DNA of 64,000 nt from Lobosporangium transversale (lineage: Eukaryota > Mortierellomycota > Mortierellomycetes > Mortierellales > Mortierellaceae): the NCBI RefSeq assembly GCF_002105155.1, contig NW_019029028.1, forward strand, positions 124,001 to 188,000, given 5' to 3'. Below the pieces are notes generated by a model. The model had not been told where the DNA came from. It searched no databases and saw nothing but the letters and a program-made list of their open reading frames with translations. This document shows, piece by piece, positions 34,839 through 46,700 of the stretch. Numbering within the stretch: the first letter of the stretch is position 1; each line of letters starts with the position of its first letter. A program made the translations under genes and the position numbers.

Positions 34839-36275
34839 CTAATAAAATATAGAACGTGTTCTGTGCACCTTGACAGGCCTCTGACCCAATGTCAAATTGA
34901 GCTGTGCCGCCTTAGCAAAGTCCCAGATAAAGAAGTCGATCAAAATTGCATTTACGGCCCTCATGACTGGTAGTGGCATATCCTGCGTTTCAGTTGTTAC
35001 CCGTGCCTGTGCTTGCTCCAACTCCACTTGGATTAGCTCCAATATTCTGCGACGGATCAACTCAACAGCCCAAATAGAGTTACCTCGGATCTCAACTTCC
35101 AATGGTGATCCATTAGGGAGCAACTGCCCCTGGTTGAGGATCTGCAGTAGCTCGGGTGAGTATTGTAGGCAGTGAAAATGATACAATGCTTGAGGGACAC
35201 GGTAGTCAGCAAACATCGTGATCTCGTCAATATCATAGAACTCCCCGTAACTCTTATTCTGAAAACAGGCCCTAGAAGTTAGTTCGCGTTCAATATAGAA
35301 TGAAATTATTAAATTTGTAGTTGATGTGAATAGCGTTAGAAGTGTCAAAAAAAAAAAAAAAAAAAAAAAAAGACAAATAAAAGACTAAGGAGGCGTCTAT
35401 TACCAAAGATCGGCAATGAGTATTTGGGCGCGTTTATAAAATTGGACTAAGTTGTAGTTTCCACGCAAGGAGGAAAAAAAAATCAGTATCAAAAAAGAAT
35501 TGCACGACAAACACTCTTTTTCACTCTACCCACCTTTTCGTCCACAAAATTCTGTCTCATCACGAAACGAAGAAAAGTTGGATGTGATGATATCAACCAG
35601 TTTCAATGCTGATTTGTCTGCTTGAACAATACAGTTCTTCAAACTTCCATCAAATTTCTAGGAAAATCAGTACAAAAGAGTGTTATAGAAACATTGGAAT
35701 TACGACGCACTAGAAAAAAAGAAAAAAAAACCTAATCTTACCTCAACGAGGACCCGACCAGCCTCGCGTATAACATGGATCCTGTCTTGCAGCAGAGGAA
35801 TCTGTTCGATAGTGTCTGACCTGAAAATCCTCTTTATTTCTTCATCTGGTAGCTTTTCTTGTGAAGCGTAGAATGAAGGTGTTGTGATTGGAATACCTTC
35901 ATGTAACGCTTTTGAAAAGAAATAATTTACTCTGAGAAAACAAATTCCCTTTTAATTCAACAGGGATAAACTCTAATTGCGGAATTACCTCGGTTGATTG
36001 CAGCTACCATGGACCAGTAACCTGTATATCCAATGCCATCGAATGTAACTCGATAACGATCTGGGTGGGGTACACCCGTGTCGTCAATGTCGATCTCGGA
36101 CCAAAACGAAAAGTTTAACAAGTCTACTAAAAAAATCCTGTCGAACAATAAACAATAGTCCTTCGTTAGAATCTGCATGAACCGAGTTGAGTGAGTAGCA
36201 GAAGCCTAATTTTAATACCAGTCGACAGTGCTTTCGTTGCACTCCTTGGGATTCAATGGATGTTCTTTCCACTAG

Positions 36276-36306
<31 letters not shown>

Positions 36307-36715
36307 AAAAAAAGAAAAAAGTGAGAGTTTAGGCTTGTGTAAGAAGCATGCTATAAAGCGCAGTGTGGATTTTGCCTTGAATACCTTGCTTGTGTCATAA
36401 TGTGTCTTCTTCATGGCTTCAAAGATCTACTCGTATAAGTAAGAGATTAATCACGATTCATTTTGAATTTTCATTACAACAAGTTGTATATGAATATACT
36501 TTTGCGGCGCCTTGCTGGATCCCATCACTTGGAACGGTGACATGCTTACTATGCTTTTATTATTATTGTTATGTATTATTATTATGATGATTGATTGATT
36601 GATAAGGTAAGCAATATTGTTTGTGCTGAAATACAAGTACAGCATACTATTTTGGACACAAGCGGTTTACATTGTGAATGAATTCTGCACTCTCGAGAAC
36701 AGGATTGACAATCAT
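34839..36715 (-). CDS. QNG1: Queuosine 5'-phosphate N-glycosidase/hydrolase Qng1 (DUF2419)
   Basis: Nine exons (36715-36671, 36553-36500, 36426-36385, 36271-36219, 36137-35989, 35908-35742, 35657-35534, 35446-35404, 35271-34839) join to 369 aa, several as small as 42-54 nt. The sequence follows the Qng1 family throughout: [56 protein letters not shown], and near the end [11 protein letters not shown] and [16 protein letters not shown]. The enzyme releases queuine from queuosine 5'-phosphate so that it can be reused in tRNA. The N-terminal three exons were found by extending the family pattern through very short open stretches; each keeps phase 0. Two introns contain A/T homopolymers. Confidence 0.9.
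35347..35371. repeat. A25 homopolymer in a QNG1 intron
   Basis: T-run on the sense strand, about midway between donor 35403 and acceptor 35272 of the last intron. Confidence 0.95.
36276..36301. repeat. T26 homopolymer at a QNG1 3' splice site
   Basis: On the sense strand an A-run ends in CTAG, the acceptor of the fourth exon. Confidence 0.95.
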
Positions 36716-37125
36716 TGTGTTGATGATGCAAACAAGTCAGAGAAGAGATTAATGTATGGTGAAATTCACTTTTCTCACAATTGGAGACTGTGCTCACCCA
36801 AAAAAGAAGGTCAGTTTTGACTGGGCAGAACCCATGAGCAACTTTGGTACTTGCAGCCTGTCAACGGCGCTTTTCTTTTTTCCCTCAGTCCAAAATCTAG
36901 TCCAATTCAATGGTTTGGTTTTTTTTTTATTGACGTATTCAGCCATCAGGTCTTTGGTGTTCTGGTTTTTTTGTCGTTGACTTGTGCAGAAGCGCGAGAA
37001 AAACCAAAGTGTTTTCCCATTGAAGTTGAAATAAAAGCAGGTTTTTTTTCTTCTTTTTTCCTTTTTTCTTGCTGCTCAATTCAACTCGACTCCTCATTCT
37101 TCATCTACTTAAATTCACATTCATT
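36716..37125. promoter_or_regulatory. Divergent promoter region QNG1 / EF-hand gene 1
   Basis: 410 nt between opposite starts. The side next to the EF-hand gene is T-rich and C/T-rich (37040-37110). No gene is seen. Confidence 0.45.
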
Positions 37126-37491
37126 ATGGTAATGTTCATTCCTATACGATGTTTAACACTTCATCTTTCAGGTTTAAATACCTTGTCGTACTGACTTCTT
37201 TTTTTTTTTTTTTTTTTTTCGTGTATTTTCGTTGCGAAACAGTCTGACCAGTTCTCAGATACGGAAATTGCTGATCTTAAGGAGAGCTTCGACACCTTTG
37301 ACCGCAATAATGATGGTTCCATTAATCGTCGCGAACTGCACTCGCTCCTTCACATCGTTGGACACAAGGTCAATGCCAAAGGTCTTGAAAACCTTTTGGC
37401 CGAGTACGATGTTGACCTCTCAGGCAGTATTGATTTCAACGAATTTGTGCAACTTGCTCAACAACTGATCAAGAACAAGATCAGTAACTAA
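37126..37491 (+). CDS. Small two-EF-hand calcium-binding protein (copy 1)
   Basis: Exon 1 is the start codon alone (37126-37128, ATG|GTAATG). Exon 2 (37243-37491) encodes the remaining 82 residues, 83 in all. Two canonical EF-hand loops are visible: DRNNDGSINRRE and DVDLSGSIDFNE, both with acidic or polar residues at 1, 3, 5, 9 and Glu at 12. This is one calmodulin-like lobe, like the half-calmodulin or calcineurin-B-like families. Target is unknown. The frame has no internal ATG early on, which supports the spliced start. The intron contains a T21 run. A paralogue with the same architecture follows downstream. Confidence 0.85.
37199..37219. repeat. T21 homopolymer in EF-hand gene 1 intron
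   Basis: Ends about 20 nt upstream of the AACAG acceptor. Confidence 0.95.
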
Positions 37492-38263
37492 ACAAATAAA
37501 GCAAAAGCAGGACCTTTACAACACAGAACTCCTTGAGGAGTTACACTGCCAAATAAGTTCTGCCAGCCATGTTATAATTACATATATTTTTCTTTCTATT
37601 ATTCTGTTACAAATGAGAGAATGAAGTGACGGTCTGAGCCTCGATACGAAATAAATGTGTAATCAACGTTCTGTTGAAAGCGTACGAAACATCATGGCAC
37701 AACTGCTATAACTGTGCTTGATTGTTACTCTGTACATCTCACCCAAAGTATCCACGACAACGAAATGAAAAGACTTGACAACGATGTAGAAAATGGTAAA
37801 CTAGGAGCTATGGTGTCATCATGGAATTCAATGCTTTTTGTTAATCGCGACACATTTGGCTGGCTCTCAAACGATTCATCCCACCGGTCTTCAATTACTT
37901 TGTCCAGACCAGCGACATCATCTGTCTCTGTTGCACTTTAATATTCAATATCTAAGAGCTGAAAAAGGAGTCAGGGGCTTAAGAACCTATTAAAATGAAT
38001 GGTGTTTCCGAAGAATTAAAAAAAAGTTGCAGGAGTCTAGAAAAGTTCGTCCAACGGTGGAAGGATGCTGAGACCCATGAAAAAATTAAAAAATAACCTA
38101 TTTTTCTCATTTACTTTATATCTCATCTCCCATCCCTTTCTCTCTTTCTCTTTTCTCTCTCTTTCACTTTTTCCTTTTTCTTTGTTCCCCTGATATTCGA
38201 GATCACTTTACTTTGTGCCATTCCTCGCGATCCTTTCACTTGTCAAACATCTATTCTTCCATC
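37492..38263. other. Intergenic region between the tandem EF-hand genes
   Basis: About 770 nt holding the 3' flank of copy 1 (AATAAA-like near 37650) and a strongly C/T-rich leader (38105-38255) upstream of copy 2. The open frame at 37714-37941 has no recognisable similarity. Confidence 0.5.
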
Positions 38264-38664
38264 ATGGTATGGGGCTATACAGACTATTTTACGAATGCTA
38301 CACAATGTTCCCAACCTTTGCGGTTGCCCTAAATATCATCAAGAATTTTTGCATCTTGCTGTGAAATATACTTTTTGGAAATCAGCCTAATTTCTTTTTC
38401 TTTTCTTTTTTTTTTTAACAGTCGTCGTTAACAGAACAACAAATTGCCTGCTTTCAGGAGAGTTTTGATGCTTTTGATAAAAATGGAGACGGCGCCATCA
38501 GTCCTACAGAGTTGCGCTCGCTGCTGCGTGTAGTGGGTGAAAGCTACAGTAAGGATGCTGTGGAAAACATGATTCGAGAGTTCGATACCGACAATAATCG
38601 ACATATTGACTTCCAAGAGTTTCTTGCCTTGGCGAGCAGATTGATGAAGAACAAAACCGCATAG
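38264..38664 (+). CDS. Small two-EF-hand calcium-binding protein (copy 2)
   Basis: Same layout as its upstream neighbour: a start-codon-only exon (38264-38266, ATG|GTATGG), a 155-nt intron and a single coding exon (38422-38664). The product has 81 aa. Loop 1 is DKNGDGAISPTE and loop 2 is DTDNNRHIDFQE. Loop 2 keeps the ligand positions but has Arg instead of the usual Gly at position 6, which may alter its calcium affinity. Shared spans such as ESFD-x-FD, EL-x-SLL-x-VG and the KNK near the C-terminus show that the two genes arose by tandem duplication. The role is unknown beyond calcium binding. Confidence 0.85.
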
Positions 38665-38771
38665 TAGTCTCTGATTGCTCAATGGGTCTAAATCACTCTC
38701 ATCTTTATTCAACTCATGTGCTCTTGTTCCTTTTCTAAGCAGTTGAGCTCATGCACTATTAAAGACTCCAC

Positions 38772-38774
<3 letters not shown>

Positions 38775-38815
<41 letters not shown>

Positions 38816-38820
38816 TTTTA
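38775..38820. repeat. (ATTT)n microsatellite
   Basis: About eleven uninterrupted tetranucleotide units. The right end overlaps the TAA stop codon of the chitinase gene on the minus strand. Confidence 0.95.
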
Positions 38821-40948
38821 TGCAAAGAAAACAATGCCAAGTGCAATCATAACCATCATATCGACCAAAAGTCTCGCACCCTTCTTTGTAGAGACACCGC
38901 GGGCTCCAGCGCTGGTCTTCTTCGCGCCTTCATTCTTGTCCTTGTTCTGACTTGCAATATCCTGAGATTTACCATTAGTTGAGTTCGTATTCACATCAAC
39001 GTTAGTTAATTTTCCTCCTTGACCAAGATTCTCAACCAAACCCTGGTGAATAGATCTAGTCAGCTCGTGGTTGGCAGAATCAGAGTCCATGGACCAAATA
39101 CTGACACCTCCAAAACCGATCTTCCCTAAGTAGCTCATTTTGTGCTTGAAGGTTTCTGGAGTGTCGTAACCCACCCACTGGTCATGGTTCACGACCATGT
39201 ACATGCACTTGCCCACGTCATCCATACGAGGCTCTTGAGTCACTTCCCGATCAAAATGATCAGAAGCACGGGCTTTTACATCGACCGTCTGGAAATTATT
39301 TGACAACTTCTTGGCTTCAAAGTATGCCATGGCGCCTTTCTCTTGACAACCTTGCTTACCTGGCCCAATAGCTGGAGATCCAGGTGCGGTCTTGGTTTTG
39401 TCCTTCAATGTAAACGTAACGCCAGATAACGAAAGTCCCAAGTTGAACTTTTTGGGACTAACGGATTTTGGAGCCATGGACTTGACAGCATCATCAACAG
39501 AATAGCCATGATACTTGGTATTGTTTGCAGTGTCAAAAAGTGGCGCAGCACAGAAAACCATATCTTCCCATTGCCTGAAGAAGATTGAAAGATTTTTTTT
39601 TAGCATCACATCTTAGTACATGACTGAATAAAAAAGGCGTTAAAATAGCGCGTAAAATCCCATACCCATGAAGGTTGTAAGCCATGATGTTGAACCAGTC
39701 AACTAGAATGGAAGAAAAGATTATAAAGGTATTTTAGCAAATATTTTGTGAAAACTAGAGCTCCCCCCTTTTTTTTTCTCACCATATTGAGCAAGTTTGG
39801 GGATAAGGAAGTATTGGCCATGGAAGGGTCCTCCGGGTAATGCAATACTGACGATCAGCCGCTGTTGGTTTGCTTTCAGCTGTTCCGCATTGGCAGCTTC
39901 GCGGAACTCGCGTACGAAATCAACAAAGTTCTCTGGGTCATTGTCATGGCCTCCTCGTAGCTTGTCTGATGGACTTTTTTTTATGTTTGTTTGTTCATTA
40001 GAGAGTTCAGTATTCATCGGTTAGAATTTATGAAGGAAATTGTTTAAAGGCAAGAACTCAAAAGATCAAGGTTACATACTACTCCCAATCAAAGTCGATT
40101 CCATCAAAGCCGTATTTGCGGATATAAGAAAACGCTGATTTAATGAACTTTTGACGATTGGCCGGTGTAGAAACCATTTTAGAGTAATGCGCCATATCCA
40201 TGTCCCAACCACCTTTTTTTAAAAAAGAAAAAAAAAAATTAGTGTTGCTCGCATGGTTTCAAGAACGGATTTATGTTCAAGCACATTTTATCTTTCTTAC
40301 CCACAGTGATAGCAGTTTTAAGGGTAGGCTTCTTGATCTTGAGGTCGTTCAATTCTTTGTAAAGCACTTCATCCTCAGAATGCTGTATTTCGATTACTCC
40401 ATCGGCGTTGATCATTGCGAATGCAAAGTTGAGGTGGGTGTACAGATCATAAGGTAACTGGGCTGGAGCGAAGGCTGGATAGTCTGGACACTCTCCAGCA
40501 GTCTATTTTGAAGCAAACAAACAAACCATCAATAAAGAACCCCCCAGCAGGAAGTTTTAAATACAACGTTGTCAGTAAATTGAGATATAAAGTAGTTCAC
40601 AGATTAAACAGAACGATCGGTCTTCTCCAATATCGTATCAAAATACGTGGGTAGTTGAGATTTTATATTACTCATATTGGTAATGAGCTGTTCATAAACT
40701 GCCATGGGTATTAATGGGGAACCTTTGGTTTGAGTCGCCTACAGAATCATTAAACGGATTTGGCGCTTGCTTTGTGGGTGCTGGGCAAAGAGAATTGCAA
40801 ATGGGCAAGTAGGCAGACACGAGAAAGCAGGTGTCTCCACAAATAAATTAACTATTACCTTTCCATAGTATCCAACAACGCGCTGTGCTTGTGCAGCCAT
40901 AAAAGGAAGCACGAGCGCCATGCTCGTGACTAAAGCAAGTGGCCTCAT
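38818..40948 (-). CDS. GH18 chitinase, secreted and probably GPI-anchored
   Basis: Exons 40948-40859, 40502-40301, 40212-40080, 39973-39783, 39702-39666 and 39574-38818 give 469 aa. A signal peptide (MRPLALVTSMALVLPFMAAQ) precedes a GH18 barrel with LPYDLYTHLNFAF. The catalytic motif D-x-x-D-x-D-x-E reads DGIDFDWEYP, with E141 as proton donor. IMAYNLHG and GGVSIWSMDSD are further barrel strands. The end is Ser/Lys-rich followed by a hydrophobic tail (LLVDMMVMIALGIVFFA), typical of GPI attachment. It would cut chitin in the cell wall. The first intron (356 nt) could hide one more small exon near 40738-40690, because that stretch is open. The stop codon lies in a microsatellite. Confidence 0.93.
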
Positions 40949-42163
40949 TAAAGCTGGCCGCGTTTATTGTCAAATTTTAGTTTAGTTTTTGCGTGTAGAT
41001 GAACTGCAAAGGTGGTATATGTAAAAAACTCAGTGTCGACTGAAGAATAAAAGTTGGGTAGAAGCAATAAGATGATAAAACTGTGGATACGCGCTGATAT
41101 TTAAAGCTTCAGAACAGTCATATTCTTAGGAATAGGTGGCATAATAAACATTTTTTTTTTTTTTTTTTTTTTTTTAAAACCATGTCTTGATAGAGAATGA
41201 AGGGAAGCTTCTATGCTTTCACTACTTCCATATTCCAGCTTGACCGTTTATTTTTTTGTCCACAGATGTTACGGATGTGGCTACGGGTTTTGGAATAGAA
41301 TAAATATACTCGAAGACAGACCAGTTGGTAACGCAGCCCTAAACGGTCCATGAATTCAATATTATCTATTCCTCCGATGCAGTGCAATTGGCTTGAACCT
41401 AGCTTTTGGAGATGAGACAGGAGAAACAGAATAATGGAACACCACTACATTGTCCAGTTCTTATTTGATCTAACATTGGGTGCAAGCCAGATAAAAATAC
41501 AATGTATCAATAACTGTCAGCAACTCTCGTGAGAGAGTTCCTTCACAACATTATCGGATTCCTTTAAGAAGGACTAAGAAAACGCGTCCGCCAACAGTCA
41601 AAGATTACAAATGCTTTGTTCTATCTGGTGGCGATCCGTAAAGCCAATCTGGCCCCCCTTTCTCACACATCCCTTGACTCTTGTAAGCCTATATCATTTT
41701 CTTGTTTAGGATAGACATAATAAATGGAATCAACGCTACTATTGTCCTGTCTCATCTTCTCATGTCTTGTCCTATAAAAAACGACGTGACTTTGTCCCAA
41801 TGTTGAACTCTTCTCTAAAAATTAGTGGCAACTGTCAAAGAGTTTGGTTTCGTCATTTCCTTACTCGATGGATTTGACGTCAGTGCGCTTTTTTAGAGTT
41901 TGCCAGTTCTCTCATTCATCCCCTGCAGGAATGATCTCTCCATGGAAAGTGATCCTCATTTGCATCCTCTTTCCGTCATTCCATTCTTCATTCTACTTCA
42001 TTTGCCCTCTTTTTCCTCTTTCTTTTTCTTTCTTCCTTTCTCCCCCTTCTTCTTCCTTTCTCCCCCTTCTTCTTCCTTTCTCCCCCTTCTTCTTTGTGTC
42101 TCGCGTTTCATAAGCCTTCTTTACACTTCCTCTTGAACAAAAAAGCTTCTCCTCTCTTCAAGC
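40949..42163. promoter_or_regulatory. Divergent promoter region chitinase / phosphorylase kinase subunit
   Basis: About 1.2 kb without a recognisable gene. It holds a T25 run (41151-41175) and a long C/T-rich leader (41980-42110) upstream of the phosphorylase-kinase start. Confidence 0.5.
42031..42090 (+). repeat. Three exact tandem copies of a 20-bp pyrimidine unit
   Basis: The unit TCTTCCTTTCTCCCCCTTCT occurs three times head to tail, 73 to 133 nt upstream of the start codon at 42164. Confidence 0.95.
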
Positions 42164-43719
42164 ATGTACCATTCTCAGGCAAATGTCCGCAAGAGACTCG
42201 ATTGTTACTATCGGAACGTCAAGGCCGTAATCCTTAATCGGCAGAATCCAACCACAGGCCTGATCCCTGCATCCGTCGCTGTTACAACTCATGGAGACTA
42301 TCGTGATGCCTGGGTTCGGTGAGTGTGTGGATTGCTACGCTTTCCTCTAATTTCTTGTTTTCTGTAGTACGTGAGAAACCGCTAGTTGAAATACTAATGC
42401 TTCAATTGATCCCTTTTGTATGATTGCTGCTTCTTATCACGCTCTTATAATACCTTTAGTGATAATGTTTACTCCATCATGGCTGTTTTTGGTCTTGCCC
42501 TTGCCTATCGTCGGGTCGATGATGATGAAGGCCGAGCATGTAAGTTCAAACATTGCTTCCACTTAACACATTTTTCCCTGAAATATTTTCCAGAACTGCC
42601 CCGATACTTTTTTTTCTGTCTTTTATTTTATTTTATTTTATATTTTTTCCTTTAAATCAATTGGACTGAATCGGTTTAAGTTGGCTTTATATAGTCCTGA
42701 CAAAGGGGGGGAGTTCAAATTTTGCGGGTCACTGTTGTCTATTGGTTCCTGATAAGGATACTTCAGTTAATACCTGGTTCTGAATAGGGTCGATTAGCAC
42801 GAAGATTGAATGTGCTTGGAGTGTAAACATTTGTGCGCTCTGTCCTTTAAATATGTTACTATCATTGCATCACTTATCTTGCGACGGGAGAGAAAGGGGG
42901 GGAAAGCTTAATGGTTTTTTTGAAAAAATAATCAAAGTTTAATACAAGAAAACCATAGAGCGTGATGTCCTTGCGGACTGTTCTGAGGGAGAAAGTGGCT
43001 AGGGTTGAGTTGATCTACTCGTATATTCCTTGATAAGTGTCATGAATGCAGATATCCATTCATACACCTGTAATTCGCCGTTCTACTTGTGCGCAATTTT
43101 TTTTTTTTTTTTTTTTAAACATTACTTTTCATTTTATTTGACATCGTATGCCTGTTGCTGACCGCACCAATACACATACTTTTCCTTCGCTATTAGATGA
43201 GCTTGAACATGCCGTCGTAAAGTTGATGCGTGGTCTGTTGTTCAGTATGATGCGGCAGGCGCACAAAGTTGAGGCGTTCAAGAAGACCCAGGCTTTAAAC
43301 GACTGTTTGCATGCCAAATACAACACTGCTACTGGAGACACTGTTGTTGGTGATTCAGAGTGGGGCCATCTGCAAATCGATGCTACATCCATCTTCTTAT
43401 TGGCGCTGGCACAAATGACGGCCTCCGGGATATTGATTGTGTATACGACAGACGAAGTTGACTTTATTCAGAACCTTGTGTTTTACATTGAGCGTGCATA
43501 TCGCACACCTGATTACGGTATTTGGGAGAGAGGTAACAAGATTAACCATGGTGAACCCGAGTTGAACTCATCTTCGATTGGTATGGCCGTCGCTGCTCTA
43601 CAAGCAATCAATGGCGTCAATCTATTCGGGTCACGCGGTGGACCCAGCTCGGTATGTTTGATAAGTAATATGTAGAGTATATAGTTGTTGAAGCCACCAA
43701 TCATATTTTGCTCATTTGC

Positions 43720-43750
<31 letters not shown>

Positions 43751-46700
43751 CACATTGTAATATTATGAAATAGGTCATCCATGCATTGCCTGACGAGATT
43801 ACACGCAACTATACCACCTTGCACTCAGCTCTTCCAAGAGAGTCAAACTCAAAAGAAATCGATGCAGCCTTGCTTTCAGTCATCGGATTCCCGGCTTTTG
43901 CGGTCGGTGATGCTAAACTTGTTGAGCGCACTCGAAACGAGATCATTGAGAAGCTTGGAGGCAAATACGGGTGTAAGCGATTTCTGCGTGATGGCCATCA
44001 GACTATCGTCGAAGGTAAAGGATCGCCAAATTAATTTATCAGATCTCGGTATTGTAATTTATCCCTTCTGTAGTTTTATAACTCCTTTGCGTCTTTTGTA
44101 ATATGTAGACACAAGTCGTCTCCACTATGATGCTCACGAACTCAAGATTTTCGAGGGTATTGAATGCGAATGGCCCCTGTTTTTTACGTACTTCATCTTG
44201 GATGGATTGTTCAATGAGAATGAACATCAAGTCGAGGAGTACCGCTCAAAACTCGAGCCCCTTATCATTGACTCAGCATCGCTGTTGGACTTTGGTCAAT
44301 TCATTTCAGACTCGATCTCTGACAACGAGGATGGTCGAGGACCAAAGACACCGACTTCACCAGGATTCACCACACCAGGCAGTGATAACAAGCTCCCTGA
44401 GCATATTCCTCTTATTCCTGAACTGTATTATGTGCCTCACCATTTAGTCGAAGCTGAAAAGAAGGAGAACCATACCCAGGCCCGTGTGGCAAATGACAAC
44501 ATCCCTCTTGTCTGGGCAAACTCTCTCCATACTCTTGGAAGCCTTATCTATGAGAACTTACTCAGCGTGGCAGAGATTGATCCTCTTGGAAGACGCTTTA
44601 ATGCTCGCAAGACTCAACCCAATGACACTGTAGTTCAGGTTGTGCTTCTGGCTGAGGACGCCAATTTACAGAGTATGCTCAATATGTACGGATTGGAAAC
44701 CCAGACCATGGATCAAGTCCACCCTATCACCGTCAGCCATCCTCAGGGACTCAAGGAAGTGTATTCGGCTCTTGGAAAGAATACAAAATTGGGATTGTCA
44801 GGACGACCCAAGCGCCCTATCGGATCGCTAGGAACTTCCCGCTTGTATCGCGTCCAGGGCCATCTCTATGCATTCACTCCCGATTTCCTGGATAATGAGG
44901 AATTTTATCTGACCAGCGATAACGACTATCTGATTTCCATATTTGAGCAAGAGTTGGCTTTCGTCCGTCAATATTGGGTCTCTCCTGGGCGACCTACCAT
45001 GACTATTTTATTGACGCATGCCATGCTGGGCGGACTATCAAAGTCACGTAGCTTTGCCTCTCAGACCGAAGATAACTCCCAGCCACTGACAACGTGGAGA
45101 AAAGGCTTTGGTTCTGCCCAAAAAGACAACAAGCGTAATCTCCTGAACTTCTTCATGACTCTTCGCAGCGGTGTGGTCAACAATGTTCGTGTTCGTTTGG
45201 GCCGCTTGAGCGAGATGGTCAACACTTCTTGCATCGAGTCTCTTGACTTTTTAGTTACCAAGAAGGATATTGATTGGCTCGGTATCTTGCGAGGTGCTGC
45301 AGATCGCCGTAAGGGTCGTCATGCCAGGAAATTGGGACTGAATGAAAAGCAAACGCAAGCCACCACTCCTGGGGGAAGTAGAACTCCCAGCCATCGGTGG
45401 TCTATGCGTCGTCGATCATCTTCGTTTGGAATAGGGCTTTCACTTACAACTCCTGCTGTGAATACTGCTGACTTTGACGGAGACGGCTACTTTGCATCCC
45501 ATTCTCAAGCCCAAGTACCTTCTGATTCACATATCCGTAGTGCTTCAACCGCCACAACACCCTCTGCCTCCGAACGTCAGGAACCTTATACAGTTAAGAA
45601 AACTAAGAAGGCTTTCAAGCTCAAAGACCATGAAGAACCTCGTCCCAAAACAACCAAGAATGGAGCCACAAGCTCAGGTGGCTTAACTCCCGATTTGGCA
45701 AACTTAGATATCACTGAGGCGCATGCGGAAGGAGATGAAGACTCTGAGGATTCGGCTGATGGTATGGACAGCTTAGGCCTAACTCTTGGGGATCCATCCA
45801 ATATGGAGGCTGCACAGAATATGCTCTCCATCTCGGTAAACCTGTATGATCAGATTGATTTGCTACAATACCTTTTATCATGTCAAGGCATGGACTACTA
45901 TGTCAGCAACTTGGATGCGACCGTCCGCACGCTATTGGAGGAAGTCTACTTCAAATCACTCCAGCTCAAGCTTTGGTCAATTGTTCGTCAGGCCGCTGGA
46001 CTCTTAAATAAGGTCGTCCATTCTTTGACCATCAATATTACTGACTTGGTCATTCGCCAAAAGCAAATTACCATCGGATCAGGACCTACTGAGCATTTTA
46101 TTACAACCCCGGTTGGACCTGATGTACTAAGCCGCATGATTTATGATGGTAACTTCGATGATGTTCGTGAGGGTCCCGTTGTTCAAGAGGTCCTAATCTA
46201 CCTCGGTTCTTTTATCAGAGCTGATCCAGAAATGTTTGAGGGTATCATGCGTCTGCGTACGCATTTCCTGATTATTGCCTTGCGCGAGGAAATCTCTCGT
46301 CTCAACAGTTGTGACGAGACGGATGCTATTGAGCACCTGATGCAGCTTTCCCCATTCGAGCTTAAATCATTGCTAGGAACCGTACTTTCTGGCCCTACGC
46401 TTAGCTCCAATGCTACCAACACTCTTCTTCGAAGCCAGACTTCTGGCCGAGCTAGCCCTGTCTCTGGTCGCCGTGTGCCGGGCAACGTTTCCTTGGCTGG
46501 GGAGACCGCTGACGGTGCTGCAGCATTAAACATCGCCTCATCTTCGTCATGGGGTGCCGTCCCCATCCCTAACATGGCCAAGGATTCAACCACATTCACT
46601 ATCAAGGTTCAATCCGGAGGCTATCATTCAGGAAATTTTTCCAAGATCATTATTAATGACAGTGCTATGTCAATTGTGCCCTCTCGTGGAATTAACATGG

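Noticed and set aside
40690-40738. Extra small exon in the first chitinase intron
   Set aside because: It is open and starts after an AG, but joining it needs a weak GTTTAT donor. The GH18 start reads well without it, so it was left out of the model.
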